Translations under genes and position numbers: made by a program
From: Gnetum montanum
Lineage: Eukaryota; Streptophyta; Gnetopsida; Gnetales; Gnetaceae
NCBI GenBank assembly: GCA_015680685.1
Contig: MNCI01034636.1
Span: 957,352 to 1,019,351 of the forward strand
Length of the DNA: 62,000 nt
Reading direction: 5' to 3'
Shown: piece after piece, positions 46,059-57,463 of the stretch
Numbering within the stretch: position 1 is the first letter of the stretch
Layout: every line of letters begins with the position of its first letter
The notes under the pieces: generated by a model
Seen by the model: the letters and a program-made list of their open reading frames with translations, nothing else
What the model was told of the DNA's origin: nothing
The model's database searches: none

Positions 46059-47117
46059 TCACTTGTGGATTGCATCTTTTTGTGTGCGTGTTAGCTCGTG
46101 TGGTGGTTCGCCATGCAGGAGGTAATTTTTAATGTTATCGTACCATTCTGGCGTTTCATCCGCGAGTAGTGAAAATATTTGCGCCGTCTGAGTGACAAGA
46201 TTTGCACACTTTGTCATTAAGGTGGGACAAGTGTCAAACAGGTGCGGCAGCACATTTAATGCTAATGTAGCCAGTGCATCAGCTAGCGTGTTGTCATTTC
46301 GAGGCACGTGTTGGGCATCGGTTGCTGTGAACTGCTTCAGAAGATCCTTAGCCATATCGCAGTAGGGCTGTAAATGTATAGCCTTGCAGGTGTAGACTCC
46401 TATGATTTGATTTATCACGAGCATCGAATCGCCCCTAATCGCTAGGTGTTGAATGTTAAGCTCTCTGGCTATTGATAGTCCCCTGAGGAGCCCCTTGTAT
46501 TTTGCCACGTTGTTCATACAGGGGAAGGTCAAGTGGTAGGCGTGCAGACGTACATCCTCAGGTGACAGCGTAATGACCATGGTGGCACTGCCACCTCTAG
46601 CGGTTGAAGCTTCATCAAAATGTAATGTTGCTTCGAGGCCTGTTAGAACAGGGCTTAGACTATGTACATGCTCGTCGGGAAATTCAGGCTCTATCGTCGC
46701 CTGACTATCAATAGGTGATGTCATTAGTTGGTCGGCTATCGCTTGGCCTTTTGTAGAAGATTGACCAATGTAATGCAGATCGAATTCTGCCGTGATAGCT
46801 TTCCAATAAGCTATCCTACTACTTTCATATAGGTTGTGCGTAATAGCTCTAAGGATGTTATTCTTGCAGATTACATTGACTTTGCTACGGAAGAGGTAGT
46901 GTTTGCACTTTTTGAGCACAAACACTAACGCTAAACAATTACGCTCTACTTCATTAGACCTCGTTTCATACGCACATAGAGCATGAATCAAGTAGTAGAT
47001 GGGTACTTCTGACCCATCACCTCTCTTTTGGCAGAGTAATGTAGTTAGGGCTATGTCTGAGGTTGCGAGGTAAATGTAGAATGGCTGATCCCTTTGTGGT
47101 AGGAATACTATTGGCAA
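46059..47117 (-). CDS. pol: TatX RNase H and second, archaeal-type RNase H (352 codons open)
   Basis: Degrades RNA in the RNA-DNA hybrid during cDNA synthesis. The first half is the retroelement RNase H: YLATSDIALTTLLCQKR, AYETRSNEVERNCLALVF, ITAEFDLHYIGQSSTKGQ. The second half is a separate RNase H fold of the type that marks Tat elements: LHFDEASTARGGSATMVI, LTFPCMNNVAKYKGLLRG, IRGDSMLVINQIIGVYTC, HVPRNDNTLADALATLAL. The first and third groups keep likely catalytic Asp, while KYK stands where AEYEA is usual, so the Glu is lost. It is in the same frame as RT upstream (one TAA near 47160) and integrase downstream. Confidence 0.85.
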   Translation of the reverse strand: MPIVFLPQRDQPFYIYLATSDIALTTLLCQKRGDGSEVPIYYLIHALCAYETRSNEVERNCLALVFVLKKCKHYLFRSKVNVICKNNILRAITHNLYESSRIAYWKAITAEFDLHYIGQSSTKGQAIADQLMTSPIDSQATIEPEFPDEHVHSLSPVLTGLEATLHFDEASTARGGSATMVITLSPEDVRLHAYHLTFPCMNNVAKYKGLLRGLSIARELNIQHLAIRGDSMLVINQIIGVYTCKAIHLQPYCDMAKDLLKQFTATDAQHVPRNDNTLADALATLALNVLPHLFDTCPTLMTKCANLVTQTAQIFSLLADETPEWYDNIKNYLLHGEPPHELTRTQKDAIHK

Positions 47118-48383
47118 GCGTTGAAGTTCTTGTTTTAAGCTATCAAATGCACACTAACAATTGTCTGTCCATTCGAAATTAACTCCCTTTTTAAGCAGAT
47201 GCTTTATAGGGTGTAATTTATCTGTTAATCTCGAGATGAATTGCTTGATAAACTGTAATCGCCCTTGCAACCCGCGTAATTGCTTGAGATTTGTAAGGGG
47301 TGTCAATTCAACAATGGCCTTGACCTTGTCAGGGTCTACTCATATGCTAGTTTCTAACACTACAAACCCCAGCATGCACCTGGTTTTGACTTCGAATACG
47401 CACTTCTTTGGGTTGAGCCGGAGGTCGTATTTAGAGCATCTTTTAAGGACTAACTCTAGATCCTCTGAATGATCTTCCGACCTTACAGACTTAACAGCTA
47501 TATCGTCAACATAATCATTTAGTCTTCCTAGGAGATAATCACCAAAGATGTATGTCATAGCTCGTTGATACGTAGCTCCGGCATTTTTTAAACCAAAAGA
47601 CATCATAGTGTAATAGAAGGTCCCCCAGGGTGTCATGAATTTTGTGGTCAGCTGGTGTTCTAGGTTGATGCGAATTTGATTATAGCTTGAAAAGCCATCC
47701 ATGAAGGATAAAAGCGCATGCCCAGCGGTTGTATCTATTAGTTGGTCGATACTCGATAGCGGGAAATTATCTTTAATTGTGGCTTTGTTCAAGTCCCGGA
47801 AGTCTATGCAGATGCGTATCCCTCCGGTCTTCTTAGGGACAACTACAATGTTAGATACCTAGTCTGAGTAATCGACCGCGCAGATGAAACTAGCCTGGTA
47901 CAGTTTAATGATCTCATCATGTACTACTAGCATGACTTCTGGCTTAATTTTCTGGGCCTTTTATCTAATTGCTTTAATATGGGGGTCTAGAATTATGTTG
48001 TGTTGTATTAGCCTTGGATCTAGTCCTGGCATATCTTCATATGACCATGCGAATACTGTGACGTTATTCTGGAGTACCTATTTTATATTGTCATGTGCCT
48101 TTTGGTCCAGTAGAGAACTAACCTTAAGAGTTTTGTTCTCACCTTTATGCGTAACCATAGGGACCTCATTAAGGGGGTCTTCGGTTACATCTCCAGCCTC
48201 CAGATCTAATGTGTGCATCGATTGTTCTAGCCAGTCTAGAGACGTTTCTGACATGGCTATGGTCGTGTCATTGAGGAAAAGGTTAGTTTCTACTAGTGTG
48301 AGATCAAATTATCTAACGATTCCCCCATGTGGGCCTGTTAAGGCTAGGGGTGCAGATAAAGTTGCGTCCATTTGCCAACTGTC
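47118..48383 (-). pseudogene. pol: TatX reverse transcriptase exon
   Basis: Starts right after a strong splice acceptor (48384-48385). Reading DSWQMDATLSAPLA and the pre-RT region, it reaches VPKKTGGIRI near 47830. The palm is open at 47340-47792: DLNKATIKDNFPLSSIDQLI before it, then FMDGFSSYNQI, MTPWGTFYYTMMSFGLKNAG and the intact catalytic LNDYVDDIAVKS. The connection has LRGLQGRLQFIKQFISRL. The frame is the same as RNase H. In-frame stops are mainly C-to-T type changes, so few mutations separate this from an open frame. Confidence 0.85.
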
Positions 48384-48425
48384 CTGCAAAATTGCCAAAT
48401 ATGAAAATGATTAGGAAAATGCTAA
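48384..48425 (-). promoter_or_regulatory. 3' splice site of the pol intron
   Basis: In element sense cctaatcattttcatatttg leads to gcaattttgcag, then gacagttgg. It has a T-rich tract, a branch-like cctaatc and an AG at 48385-48384. The exon starts in the RT frame. The partner donor is probably aac|gtaaaa, with GT at 53475-53474, phase 0 on both sides, giving a 5.1 kb intron. Confidence 0.6.
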
Positions 48426-48845
48426 GTTAAATGCCGCAAGTATTAGCGTATGACGCTTGGTGTAGTTTGAAAAGGTATGGTATGACATTGCCGAGCGTGA
48501 AGAGCTAATTGAATTTTGAATACCATGAACAGCCTATAATTAATGTGACCCGATTACGAAGTGATAAGGTGTAGTAGTTTAAGGTTGTTTTAGACTGTAA
48601 TGCATGCGATATTTGCAGCATTAATGCCCTGATCTTCGGGTTCCAGCTCATGCTGATACCAACGTTTGGGCAAGTCCTGCTTTAATTGGGCATCAAGTCG
48701 GTTAGTCTTGCATATTATAAGTATGCGGTTCTTATCAAAAACAGGCTGTTGGCTATTGCAAATTTGAATTCAGCTGTCGTAGAGAGAGAGAGAAAGAGCA
48801 AAAGATAGCAGTGCATTATTTGTGAAGGTTTACAGAACTGTAACT
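48426..48845. other. Pol intron, between acceptor and antisense gene start
   Basis: The upstream region of the antisense gene. It contains agagagagagagaaagag (48782-48800), typical of plant 5' leaders. No clear TATA box is set. Nothing else is recognised. Confidence 0.4.
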
Positions 48846-51800
48846 ATGGCGCCGAAGGTGAGAGGAAAGAATGCCAAATTGGCGAAAATCAATGAAGTGT
48901 AGGGGAGTTTGCAGGGCGCTTCGTAGGCCTTGGTTGAAGTACGAGATGTTACTCCCCTGAATCGGTAGGCCATCTCTCACTTATTCGCATTGCTTTCGGT
49001 GATATATATATTTTTTTATTCTTTTGAGTTATCTGCGTAAATTAGAGTTTTGATATATAGACCTTGTATTAAAACAAGGGTTTAGATAGCGGTATTGCAT
49101 CTATCGCCATTGTCTAAGACAAACCTTGTACTGTTGCAAGGGTTTAAGCGATTTTGGCTATATGGCTAAAGCATAATTTGTAGTTTTCCTAAGCATGCAA
49201 TGAAATCTAGATTTAGTCTTTTGTCTGATGGTAATGTGTTTATGTTCTGTACAAGATAATGGTGAAACCTGTCCTAATTGTTTTGGACATAGTTAGGGTT
49301 TTGTATTGTATAAACCCTCTCGCAGCCAATGTTCCTCCCCCTCAAACTCACCTACAGGGGAAGGCAATATGGTTCCAGAAGGGTGCGCTAGAGTTCTTGC
49401 AGTTTTTGTTGTGTAATTATAGCATCATCGTTTGGTTGCAGCCATTTTAAAAAATTTGTTAGTCGGTTCTACACAGGACGTTTTGGCTTTCCTGACAAAC
49501 GGAGCTATTGACACTGGTCGACCTCAAGACTGCGAACTTAGCGCCAAAGGATTGAGGCGTTTAAGTTGGATCTGGGAGATGCCTAGATTTAGCTGTTATC
49601 ATGCCTATAACACTTTGTTCGTAGTCTGTCATGTCTCAACCTACTTTCATAATCCACCAGGCACGGTGTATTACTCAGGTGGTTAAGTCGTTTTACTTAT
49701 AGTGATGTTAATATATTTTCTAATGTTTGAAGTTGTAGAGCGTAGGATAGTAATGTGCTATATGATACAGGTTCTTCATCAATGAAAATGGGTTATTGGA
49801 TAATAATGATACATTGTCCCTGACCGAAAGGGCGATAAATGAGTTTATGTCCACTAGCAACGTACGCGCTGGTGTCATGGGGTAAATGGCCTTCGAGATT
49901 CTTGAGTATCCCACTCGTTACTCTGATTCTTTCAAGAATTGTTAGCGCCTCGCATGAGGTATGGACTTTGAACCCACCCCTCACCCTCGCGGACGTGCAA
50001 AGGAAGCTTCGTCCATTTCCTTTGCCATTTGGCCCTGGTAAGGTTTCGTCGTTACAATTAATTACAGGATATTATTATTTGAAATGTTGTATAACATTAT
50101 CTTTGCTATCTTGACTTGTGTTATCAGTTAGGGAATCTCGGGAAGTTACCATCATGATTTCCGGCCACGAGGTGAATACTCTCCTCTTTCGGTATGGCGA
50201 CATAAAGGAAGCACAACGCTAGCTCGGCCATGCAACGGCCCCAACTGTGTTGGTCACTAAGCTGCGGGAGGCGAGGCTAATGCATTTATTCCTGGCTATA
50301 ACCCCCGATGTCCCCGCAAGTGAAATGCTAACCCTGGTTAACTCCTTCAGCGAGGGGGCTGAACGTTTTTGCACGTGCGTGCGTAACGTGCATGTACATT
50401 TTGACATTGATGCTCAGCTGTTTACTGACCTTTTCGGTGTCCCCTCCGATGGTCTTCCCATAGAAGAAAAGTCGAGGAGAAGCCTCAAATGTTAGGAAGA
50501 GCTGGAGGAGTGGCTGAGGACTAAGAAGGACATGAAGGAGATTCCCTGTGAAAAGATCGAGTTGGAGGTTGCCAAGACCATTTATCCCCTCTTCTGAGCT
50601 CGGGCCTTCCCCAAAACACTCTCGCAAGGGAAGTTCTTCACCATAGAACAGGCCCGTATCATGCGAGAGGTGATAGAGGAAGGGACCCAATTCGACTGGG
50701 TGAGCTATTTTGCCGAAGGGTTACGCACTGAAATGATCAGGTTCTGCCAAAAGCTCGAGTCCCGTTTCAGTGTGCACTTCACCTTTTTGATAGCTTGCCT
50801 TCGGCGTTTTGCCGAATTTTTGGTGGTCTAGAGGAATGGGGTCTGGGTGCAACAGGACCGAGACCAGTTATCCAAATCCTAGATCTCCCACCTCTTTGGC
50901 ACTACCCAGTCACAGGATCCTCCGGAGTGAATTGGGGAGTCACTTTCTATAACGACTAAGAATGTGGTAGCACCTTGAACGTGAGGCTCTGACAGCGTAG
51001 GTGGGGCACTTCCCTCTTACACCGGTGATGCGTCACGGGGAAAACGCCTGGCGGCAGAAATAGTAGATGCTTCGGTTCAACGAAAAAGGCCTCGTCTAAT
51101 CGAGGTGCCTGTGGAGCTGGCAGGTGGTGCAGGCAGAACTGTACAGGTTAGGTTTCAGAGGAGTAAACTTCCACCTGGTAAGCAAGAGGATACAGTAAGG
51201 GTTATGGTAATTGTTGTATTACGCAACTTATTCAAGGTATTTTGAATTAGTTAAGTGTATTGTATGGCATGAACAGGGAGACCTACAGAGTGGTTGACCC
51301 CTGAGAAAGGGGCGGTGGTGTTACGACGTGGGGAAGGGACCCCAGTTTTGGAAGAGGAGGCCCCAGTTACTAAAGTGAGTAACGCACAGACCCTTGTGCG
51401 TGAAGAGAGAGTGGAGGCGGAGAACGTTGACGCACTTCCCACTGGGACAGGAAGAGGTAATCAGTCTATTAAAAATTTTTAAGAAATCCTGTTATTAGCA
51501 AAAAAATTTGACTTAATTATACCACAGATGAACAAGGTGATTCCCCGTCCACCGTTGTAAGCAGAGTGTGGGGCAAATTCCTCGATAAATTTGCCTTTAT
51601 GGAAGGCGTCGTCGGTGATATGATTGAGCGCTTAGAACGCGTCGATCCTGGGGCTGGTATGTTATGTCTATCGTATTCTTATTTTGTGATAAGGTTACAG
51701 TACTTAATTATGTTTGATCTAATATTTGTCATCAGGAGCTCACCTTCGATGGGACTCTACAGAGCCCATTGACCTGGACACCATCAAACCCTCATCAGAA

Positions 51801-52865
51801 GGAACGGTCGTGCCACGCAACATTTACGAAGAAACGCGTAAATGTGCGTTACGTTCGACCTGCTCCCTGTGGGAAAGTCAGAATGTCAATGAAGACCTCT
51901 GAAAAAAGCTGCAGAGATCAGAGAAGAAAAGGATGTCTCTGACCAGAGAGGTTGGAGATTTAAGGTCGCGATGTGAATTCCTGCAAGCTCAAGGAATGGG
52001 TGAAGAAGACTGGCAGACAGTTGTCATTGACTATGCTCACTACTGGACCGTAGTCAGAAACAGCGTGCAAACTAGTCATGAATTAGTCGAGCAAAGGATG
52101 CCGATGGAGCTCCTGGCCCAGAAGAATCAAGACTGGAAGGACTTTTGTGCAAGTTTTTAAGAGTGGGGGCAGAAGCAGAAAGATCATAAGCATCTGCACA
52201 AGCGAGAAAGTATCGCTTATCGTCAGCATTATTGAGATTCTGCCATTGAAGCTCAATCCTTGCGATTATTCCTCGATGTCATTGGTGCGTCTGAGGCCTT
52301 CGAGAAGTTCCAGGAGCAAGTGACGGTGAGCGCGTCCCCGAAAAGAGAAATTACTCTTCCCAGGGGAGAGACCACAGTCCCTACCTTCTTCCCCAAACCA
52401 CCCCGATGGACTAGTGTGGAGAAGGGGAAGGTTAAGGCTAGAACTAATTTGGGGAATGGGGTTTGGTCTGAGTTGACCGAAGACGAGATTATGCAACGTC
52501 TGTGGGTCGGCTTAGATCAACTCCCCTTTGCTGCTGATGTAGGACCATCGCGAGTAAGTTTTAGTGTTGTTGAATTTGAATTTTCTGAATTGTCCTATCA
52601 TAGCTTTTGTTGATATACTTGTTGTATGTAGTTACAAGAAACGAACGAAGAGGGTGGATAGGATGAGGCGTATGTTCAGGAAGGAGAGCGTAATGATGCA
52701 GATCGTCACCTTGGGGGGTAAGTGTTAGTGGAAGAACCCTATGAAGATGACGTTCCTCATGATGGAATACTTCCTAAAAGGGACGGCCCATATGAAGACG
52801 ATTTGCTAGGCTTAGAGGAAAAGTTAAGGGATACGGGAGACAGTGGTGCTAGAGGGGATGCGTAA
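48846..52865 (+). CDS. Intron-containing antisense gene inside the TatX pol intron (decayed)
   Basis: Plus-strand gene-like unit, opposite to TatX. Proposed exons: 48846-48964, about 49293-49678, 49771-50037, 50128-51177, 51277-51456, 51528-51656, 51736-52553, 52632-52865 (TAA). Every later exon ends at GT and begins after AG. The introns after exons 3-6 are all phase 1 and splice in frame; the last is phase 0. Exons 1-3 are less certain and exon 3 needs a frameshift. Exon 4 has TKLREARLMHLFLAITPDV and HVHFDIDAQLFTDLFGVPSDG, resembling plant transposon-protein or plant mobile domains; unproven. Exon 7 has a probable coiled coil (RSEKKRMSLTREVGDLRSRC), and exon 8 is acidic. A GA-rich leader (48782-48802) precedes the ATG. 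Stops are mostly TAG or TAA, often at likely CAG sites. Confidence 0.7.
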
Positions 52866-53475
52866 TTATGATTACGCATGATTTTATTTATGAGATTGAA
52901 CTAAGACAATATGAATTTTGGCATGATTAATCATGAAATTTTCTTTATGGTTTCTAATTTTATGTCTTTATTTATACAAAGCGTAAATAGAATTATTGAG
53001 GATTTTGGATAGGTGGCGTTATTGCGATTGTTGGATGGAGTTGCTAGTTTAAGGCCATTGCCTATTACATAGTGTTTGTGTAAAGATAGAAATTGGATAT
53101 TTTAGTTTAGGGCCATTTCGGGCCTTCACTAGTTTGAGGCTGTTGCGGGCCTTTACTAGTTTTGGGCCGTTGCGGGCCTTTACTAGTTTTAGGGCGTTGC
53201 GGGCCATCTACGTATGTCAAAGAATGCAATTGATAAAAGTGTAAATATTTGCGTAATTGTACTAATGTAACTAATAGGATTTAAAAAGCATAAATGGTGT
53301 AAACTAGGAAACGTAAATGGCGTAATGGATAGAAGACATAAATATATGTATACTAAACAAAACTAACAGTCAAAATTGATAAGCATAAATGGCAAAACTA
53401 GTGAAAGTGTAAAGATGCACGTAAATACCACACAGGTCAATTGCTAGCCCATAATTTTTTTTTGATAACTTTTAC
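52866..53475. other. Pol intron, downstream of the antisense gene
   Basis: AT-rich 3' flank of the antisense gene with aataaa-like words, then a tandem repeat (53101-53212). It ends at the predicted pol intron donor near 53475. Confidence 0.45.
53101..53212. repeat. Short tandem repeat, about 28 bp units
   Basis: About four units with the core actagttttgggccgttgcg followed by ggccttt. An outlying degenerate copy lies near 53038-53070. Confidence 0.75.
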
Positions 53476-54820
53476 GTTGAGTGGTGCATAAGGGTGAGGA
53501 GATCTATGACCTGACTCCTTCACATCATCTTCCTCTCCCTGAAATGGTAGGTCGGCCCAGGCTAGGCTATCATTAGTCATTTCGACTTGTTCGGGAATTT
53601 GGACATGGGTTTGATCTTCAGGCATTTCGATCTCCAAACCCCGTTCTTCCTCGATGTTATTGACAGTTCTAGGAGTTACTTCATCACCATGTATCACTAC
53701 CTCTCCCCCTGCATAAGGTAGGTGTATCTCTTGGTGTATCGGTGATGAAACTACCCTCAGTTAGGCTAGCCAGGACCTCCTTAGAATCAGGTTGAAGCCG
53801 GGCATCTCCTCGACGACGATAAATATGGCATCTGTCGAGAACTGGTCTCCTGCCACAAAATCAATATGTACCGTCCCTTTGACTTGAACTCGTGCTCCGT
53901 TGAACGACTTTAGGCACAATGTCATCGTAGGACTGATCTGGTCGACTAGGCCCAACTTATCCACTATAGGATAAGAGATGACATTTGTAGCTGCACCATC
54001 ATCAACGTGCATCCTCCGGATTCGATGTTGACCAACCCGGATGGTGATGAACATGGGTTTTGTTGTTACTCGACCTTTCTCAGGATCATTTTTGATGGAT
54101 TCATCATGAAAGGTCAATGGGGTAGGTTTAGGTCGCTCAGCAGTGGGGGGAAACATGACAGCATGTATCGCTTCCTCTTCCGCTGGTAAGCTTTCATCCA
54201 CAGGTATGGATGTCAGCATACGGACCATAGCCTCACGGTGCTTTTGAGACGTCATAAGCAAGTCATAGAGACTCAATGTTGTGTTCTTTTGTTTTAGAGC
54301 CTGCTTGACTTGCGTAATTGCGTCGAAGAGGTCCCGCTCTTGGTTGGGTGGCTTGTCCGCTCTTTCTTCTTCCATTCGCTCTAAGAGACGAATTTCCCGA
54401 GGCGGAATAGCGTCGGTCGAAGGGTTGTATTTCTTTTTGCTGAGAGGAGGTGGCTATGTTTCTGTACCTTTGTCTTGCCCAGGAGGTGCAGGCGAAGGTA
54501 TAGAAGCTAGGGGCTGGGCTTAGCAAACCCTAGCGTAGAGCGGTCTTTGGTTGCGTTAATTGGTGCATCTCCTTTCATTTTTTTATTGGATGGTGGTTGA
54601 CGGTTTTGGTTAGAGGCTCGCCCCTGCGTAAAAGGGGCAGCTAGTGGTTTTTGTACCCTAAGGATAAAAGGCGCCTTAGGAGTAGGCATGGGCATGGCCG
54701 CGGCTCTATTGTTAATGTGAGACTGAGTTATAGTTTGAGAGGGTGTCCGAATAACAAAGGGTGGCCTTGAAGCATTGCCTACTGCCAGTGAAGAATTCGC
54801 CCCCTTGGGGTGAACTGCTA
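53476..54820 (-). pseudogene. pro: TatX protease region and linker
   Basis: Aspartic protease of the polyprotein. A linker with an open stretch (54507-54866) precedes it, joined to gag by a frameshift near 54815. The protease is open at 53761-54375 (204 codons): a helical N-terminal region, PMFITIRVGQHRIRRMHVDD with active-site strand VDDGAATNVIS (D-D-G where D-T/S-G is usual), and IVVEEMPGFNLILRRSWLA near the end. A single in-frame TAA (53758-53760, probably from CAA) separates it from the continuing frame VVSSPIHQEIHLPYAGGEVV, the usual post-protease block. The frame runs to the predicted intron donor. Confidence 0.75.
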
Positions 54821-57252
54821 GGTACATGTAACACAAAGGGTTTCTTAGGTAATACCTTCCCCTCACTGTCCGTACTTACGACGTTGATGGTGTACATTGC
54901 GTTATTTGCGTTTAACGGGTCTTTGTACACATGCATTGCCTGGTTTTTAGGATGTGTTGGACTACTGTTGTCTAATGTCAAAGAACCATTGTCAATCATG
55001 CGTTGAATATCGTCCTTCAAGGCCTAACAGTAATCGGTGTCATGACCACACAACTGGTGGTAGTCACAAAAACGATTCAGCCTGAAAGACTTAGGGACTG
55101 GCGGTTCGTTGGGTAGAGCTAAAGAAGGATTCTTCGGCAATTCACAATGACGCCTGTGACGCTGCAAAGCTTCTTCAGATATTTTTTTGTTTTGAATATA
55201 TCCTACTCCTAATAATTGTTTCATCAGTTCCAAATGCTTTATAGGCATGGCTGTATATTTTGAACGATCTTTACTCTCGAAGTTTGGTTTTGACTGTGAG
55301 GGTTGTTCAGGGGCAAGTGCTTCTTGGCCGGTGCTGCTTGCACTAGCTGTGGTCTCGGTAGGCGCTGTGGGTGCCTTCTTGTTATTCTTGTTTTTGGCGC
55401 CCTCGGCCAGTGCAGCTACTATCGTCATTGCTATTTTACCTTTGTCGTTACCCTTATTGTTGGCGTTCTTATAGGCCACATACGCTCGGTCTTTACTAGC
55501 CTTCGCAGCATCTTGGATGCTCTTAATTTGCGCGAAGGCTTGACTCAGGGAGCGAGGGGCAAGGTAGTATAGTTTAGACTTGATGAAGTCGTTAACTGCT
55601 CCTTTCAAAATAGCCAATAGATGGGCTTCCATGATAGGCTCATGGATTTCATTCAGAGTAGCGTTCCATCGCTGTATAAACTTCTGGACTGGCTCGAGCA
55701 GGTCTGGTTTCACTCCCATAAGTTGATCTAACGTGACTTTCGGCTTTAAATTGTATTTAAAGCGAGTCACAAATTGTGTTAGGAGCTTTTCCAAGGTTGA
55801 GATGGAAGAGCGAGGGAGTGCTCGATACCAATCCAAGGCCTTACCTGCCAGAGACATTGCAAAGACATAGATAATCGTATGGGGCCATTGTTGTAGCAAG
55901 GATTCAGACCTGAAGGTAACGAGATGAGCATTAGGATCACCTTCCCCATTGTATTTAGTAAAATGGGGCAAAGACATCCCTGGAGGCAATGACAGCATGG
56001 GGACTACTGGGCTGATGGGATCATCATGGTAGAAATCCATGACTTGTATTGTATCAGAGCCAGCAGCTTTAAGGCACTTAACTTCTTTGGTGAGGGTCTG
56101 AATAAGCAAAAAAGCTTGATCCAGACCTATTGATGATGAAGTTGGTGCTGGAGGAGCAAGGGGTTGGACTGGAAGAGTAGTATCGGGCAATGGGAAGGGA
56201 GCGATAGCTTGGCTGATAGATGGCGCAACAGGGACTGTCCCTGCGGATGGAGCTGCCTGTGAAACCCACCACCCAACAGGTTGTGCAGAAAAATTGGTCG
56301 TTGCCAGATGTGTAGGATGGAAGGTGTAAGGATGTTGTGCAGTTACCTGCGGGACATGTGTGGTAGATGCAGCTAAGGGTTGCACACCGTAGAACACAAA
56401 TTGATTGTGTTGTGCAACAGGCGTGATCCACTGACCAGTTGTAGGTTGTTGAATAGATCATTGCGATTGAATGGTGGTTGCGATCTGTTGCCTTGCAATG
56501 GGCTGTGACGATAAGGTTTGCACCGGGCGGGTTATAGGCATGGTATGGACCTGCACTTGGGGAATGAAATGGGGGGCGATAGATGCAGGTATCACCGACG
56601 GAATACTAATTACATGTGGCGAGGGGATTACTCCCACGTTATTTTGAGGTGGCATTTGTACCTGCAAGGTCGAGGATTGCATGGTGGCCTACGGGACGAT
56701 GGGAATATGCGTTTGGGTGGTCATGATTGGGTTGAGATGGGTAGCTTCTCTGGTGAGAGGATTAAATAGGGGGTTCACATATGTATGGGGGCTGAGGGTA
56801 TGGTATGAATCTGCGTGTTCAGACTGAGCTGCGAATTCATCTTCCTCCTCCTCCTCGTTTTGAGACTTTAGAATAGACTGTGTAGTCTGATTCTTAGCCA
56901 TAACCAGTTGGGACAGGAGTTCATGATAATGATCGGTAAGGGGGATGATGTCATATGCAGTAGGGGTGAAGTCTTGACCCCCTCTGTGGATCAGCTCGTA
57001 ATTTTGTTTTGCTTCCATCTCGGCTCGGCTAAGGGCAAGCTTTGCCTGGATCTTGATGCAAATGAAATTATACTCTTTAGGAGTCAAGACGGTAAGTGAA
57101 GGATCCTTGCCCTGTAATTGCAATGAACGACGCGACGGTCCCTGAGGTCCTATTGCGTCGAAAGCTGATTCGGGAACGGTAATGGGATTTACAGTTATGG
57201 CACTCGAGTCAGTGGTGATCATAGCGGCAGTGGTTGTATGTGCAGAATCCAT
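54821..57252 (-). pseudogene. gag: TatX gag, one continuous frame with three stops
   Basis: ATG at 57252 (MDSAHTTTAAMITTDSS). The N-terminal part (57252-56689) and a Pro/Gln-rich stretch (56682-56458) precede the main open stretch at 55024-56397 (457 codons). All are in the same frame and are broken only by in-frame stops near 56687, 56456 and 55022, which fit C-to-T changes at CAG or CGA. The capsid core has LPHFTKYNGEGDPNAHLVTF, AMSLAGKALDWYRALP and HLLAILKGAVNDFIKSKL. The nucleocapsid motif is RFCDYHQLCGHDTDYC, followed by a stop and ALKDDIQRMIDNGSL. This is the Tat gag layout. Confidence 0.85.
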
Positions 57253-57463
57253 CTCTCAGATAGATCGATAACAACAAATGAAAAGATTTAAAAGGCGACG
57301 GCAAAATGAAATTACGATTGGGCTTTCTACCCTGTAGGATTCCAAAGGAATCGTTACTATGACCAATCTACACCACACGATTTCGTAAAGTTCCCTAGAG
57401 GTATTACGTTTACGTTATGTGAATGTGGGTACAGATTGCTTATAGGGTTACCTGTAAAATATG

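Noticed and set aside
46059-47117. Free-standing host RNase H gene
   Set aside because: It is in the same frame as RT upstream and integrase downstream, so it is part of TatX pol.
55247-55572. Plus-strand ORFs across TatX gag
   Set aside because: They are shadows of the clear gag frame on the minus strand.
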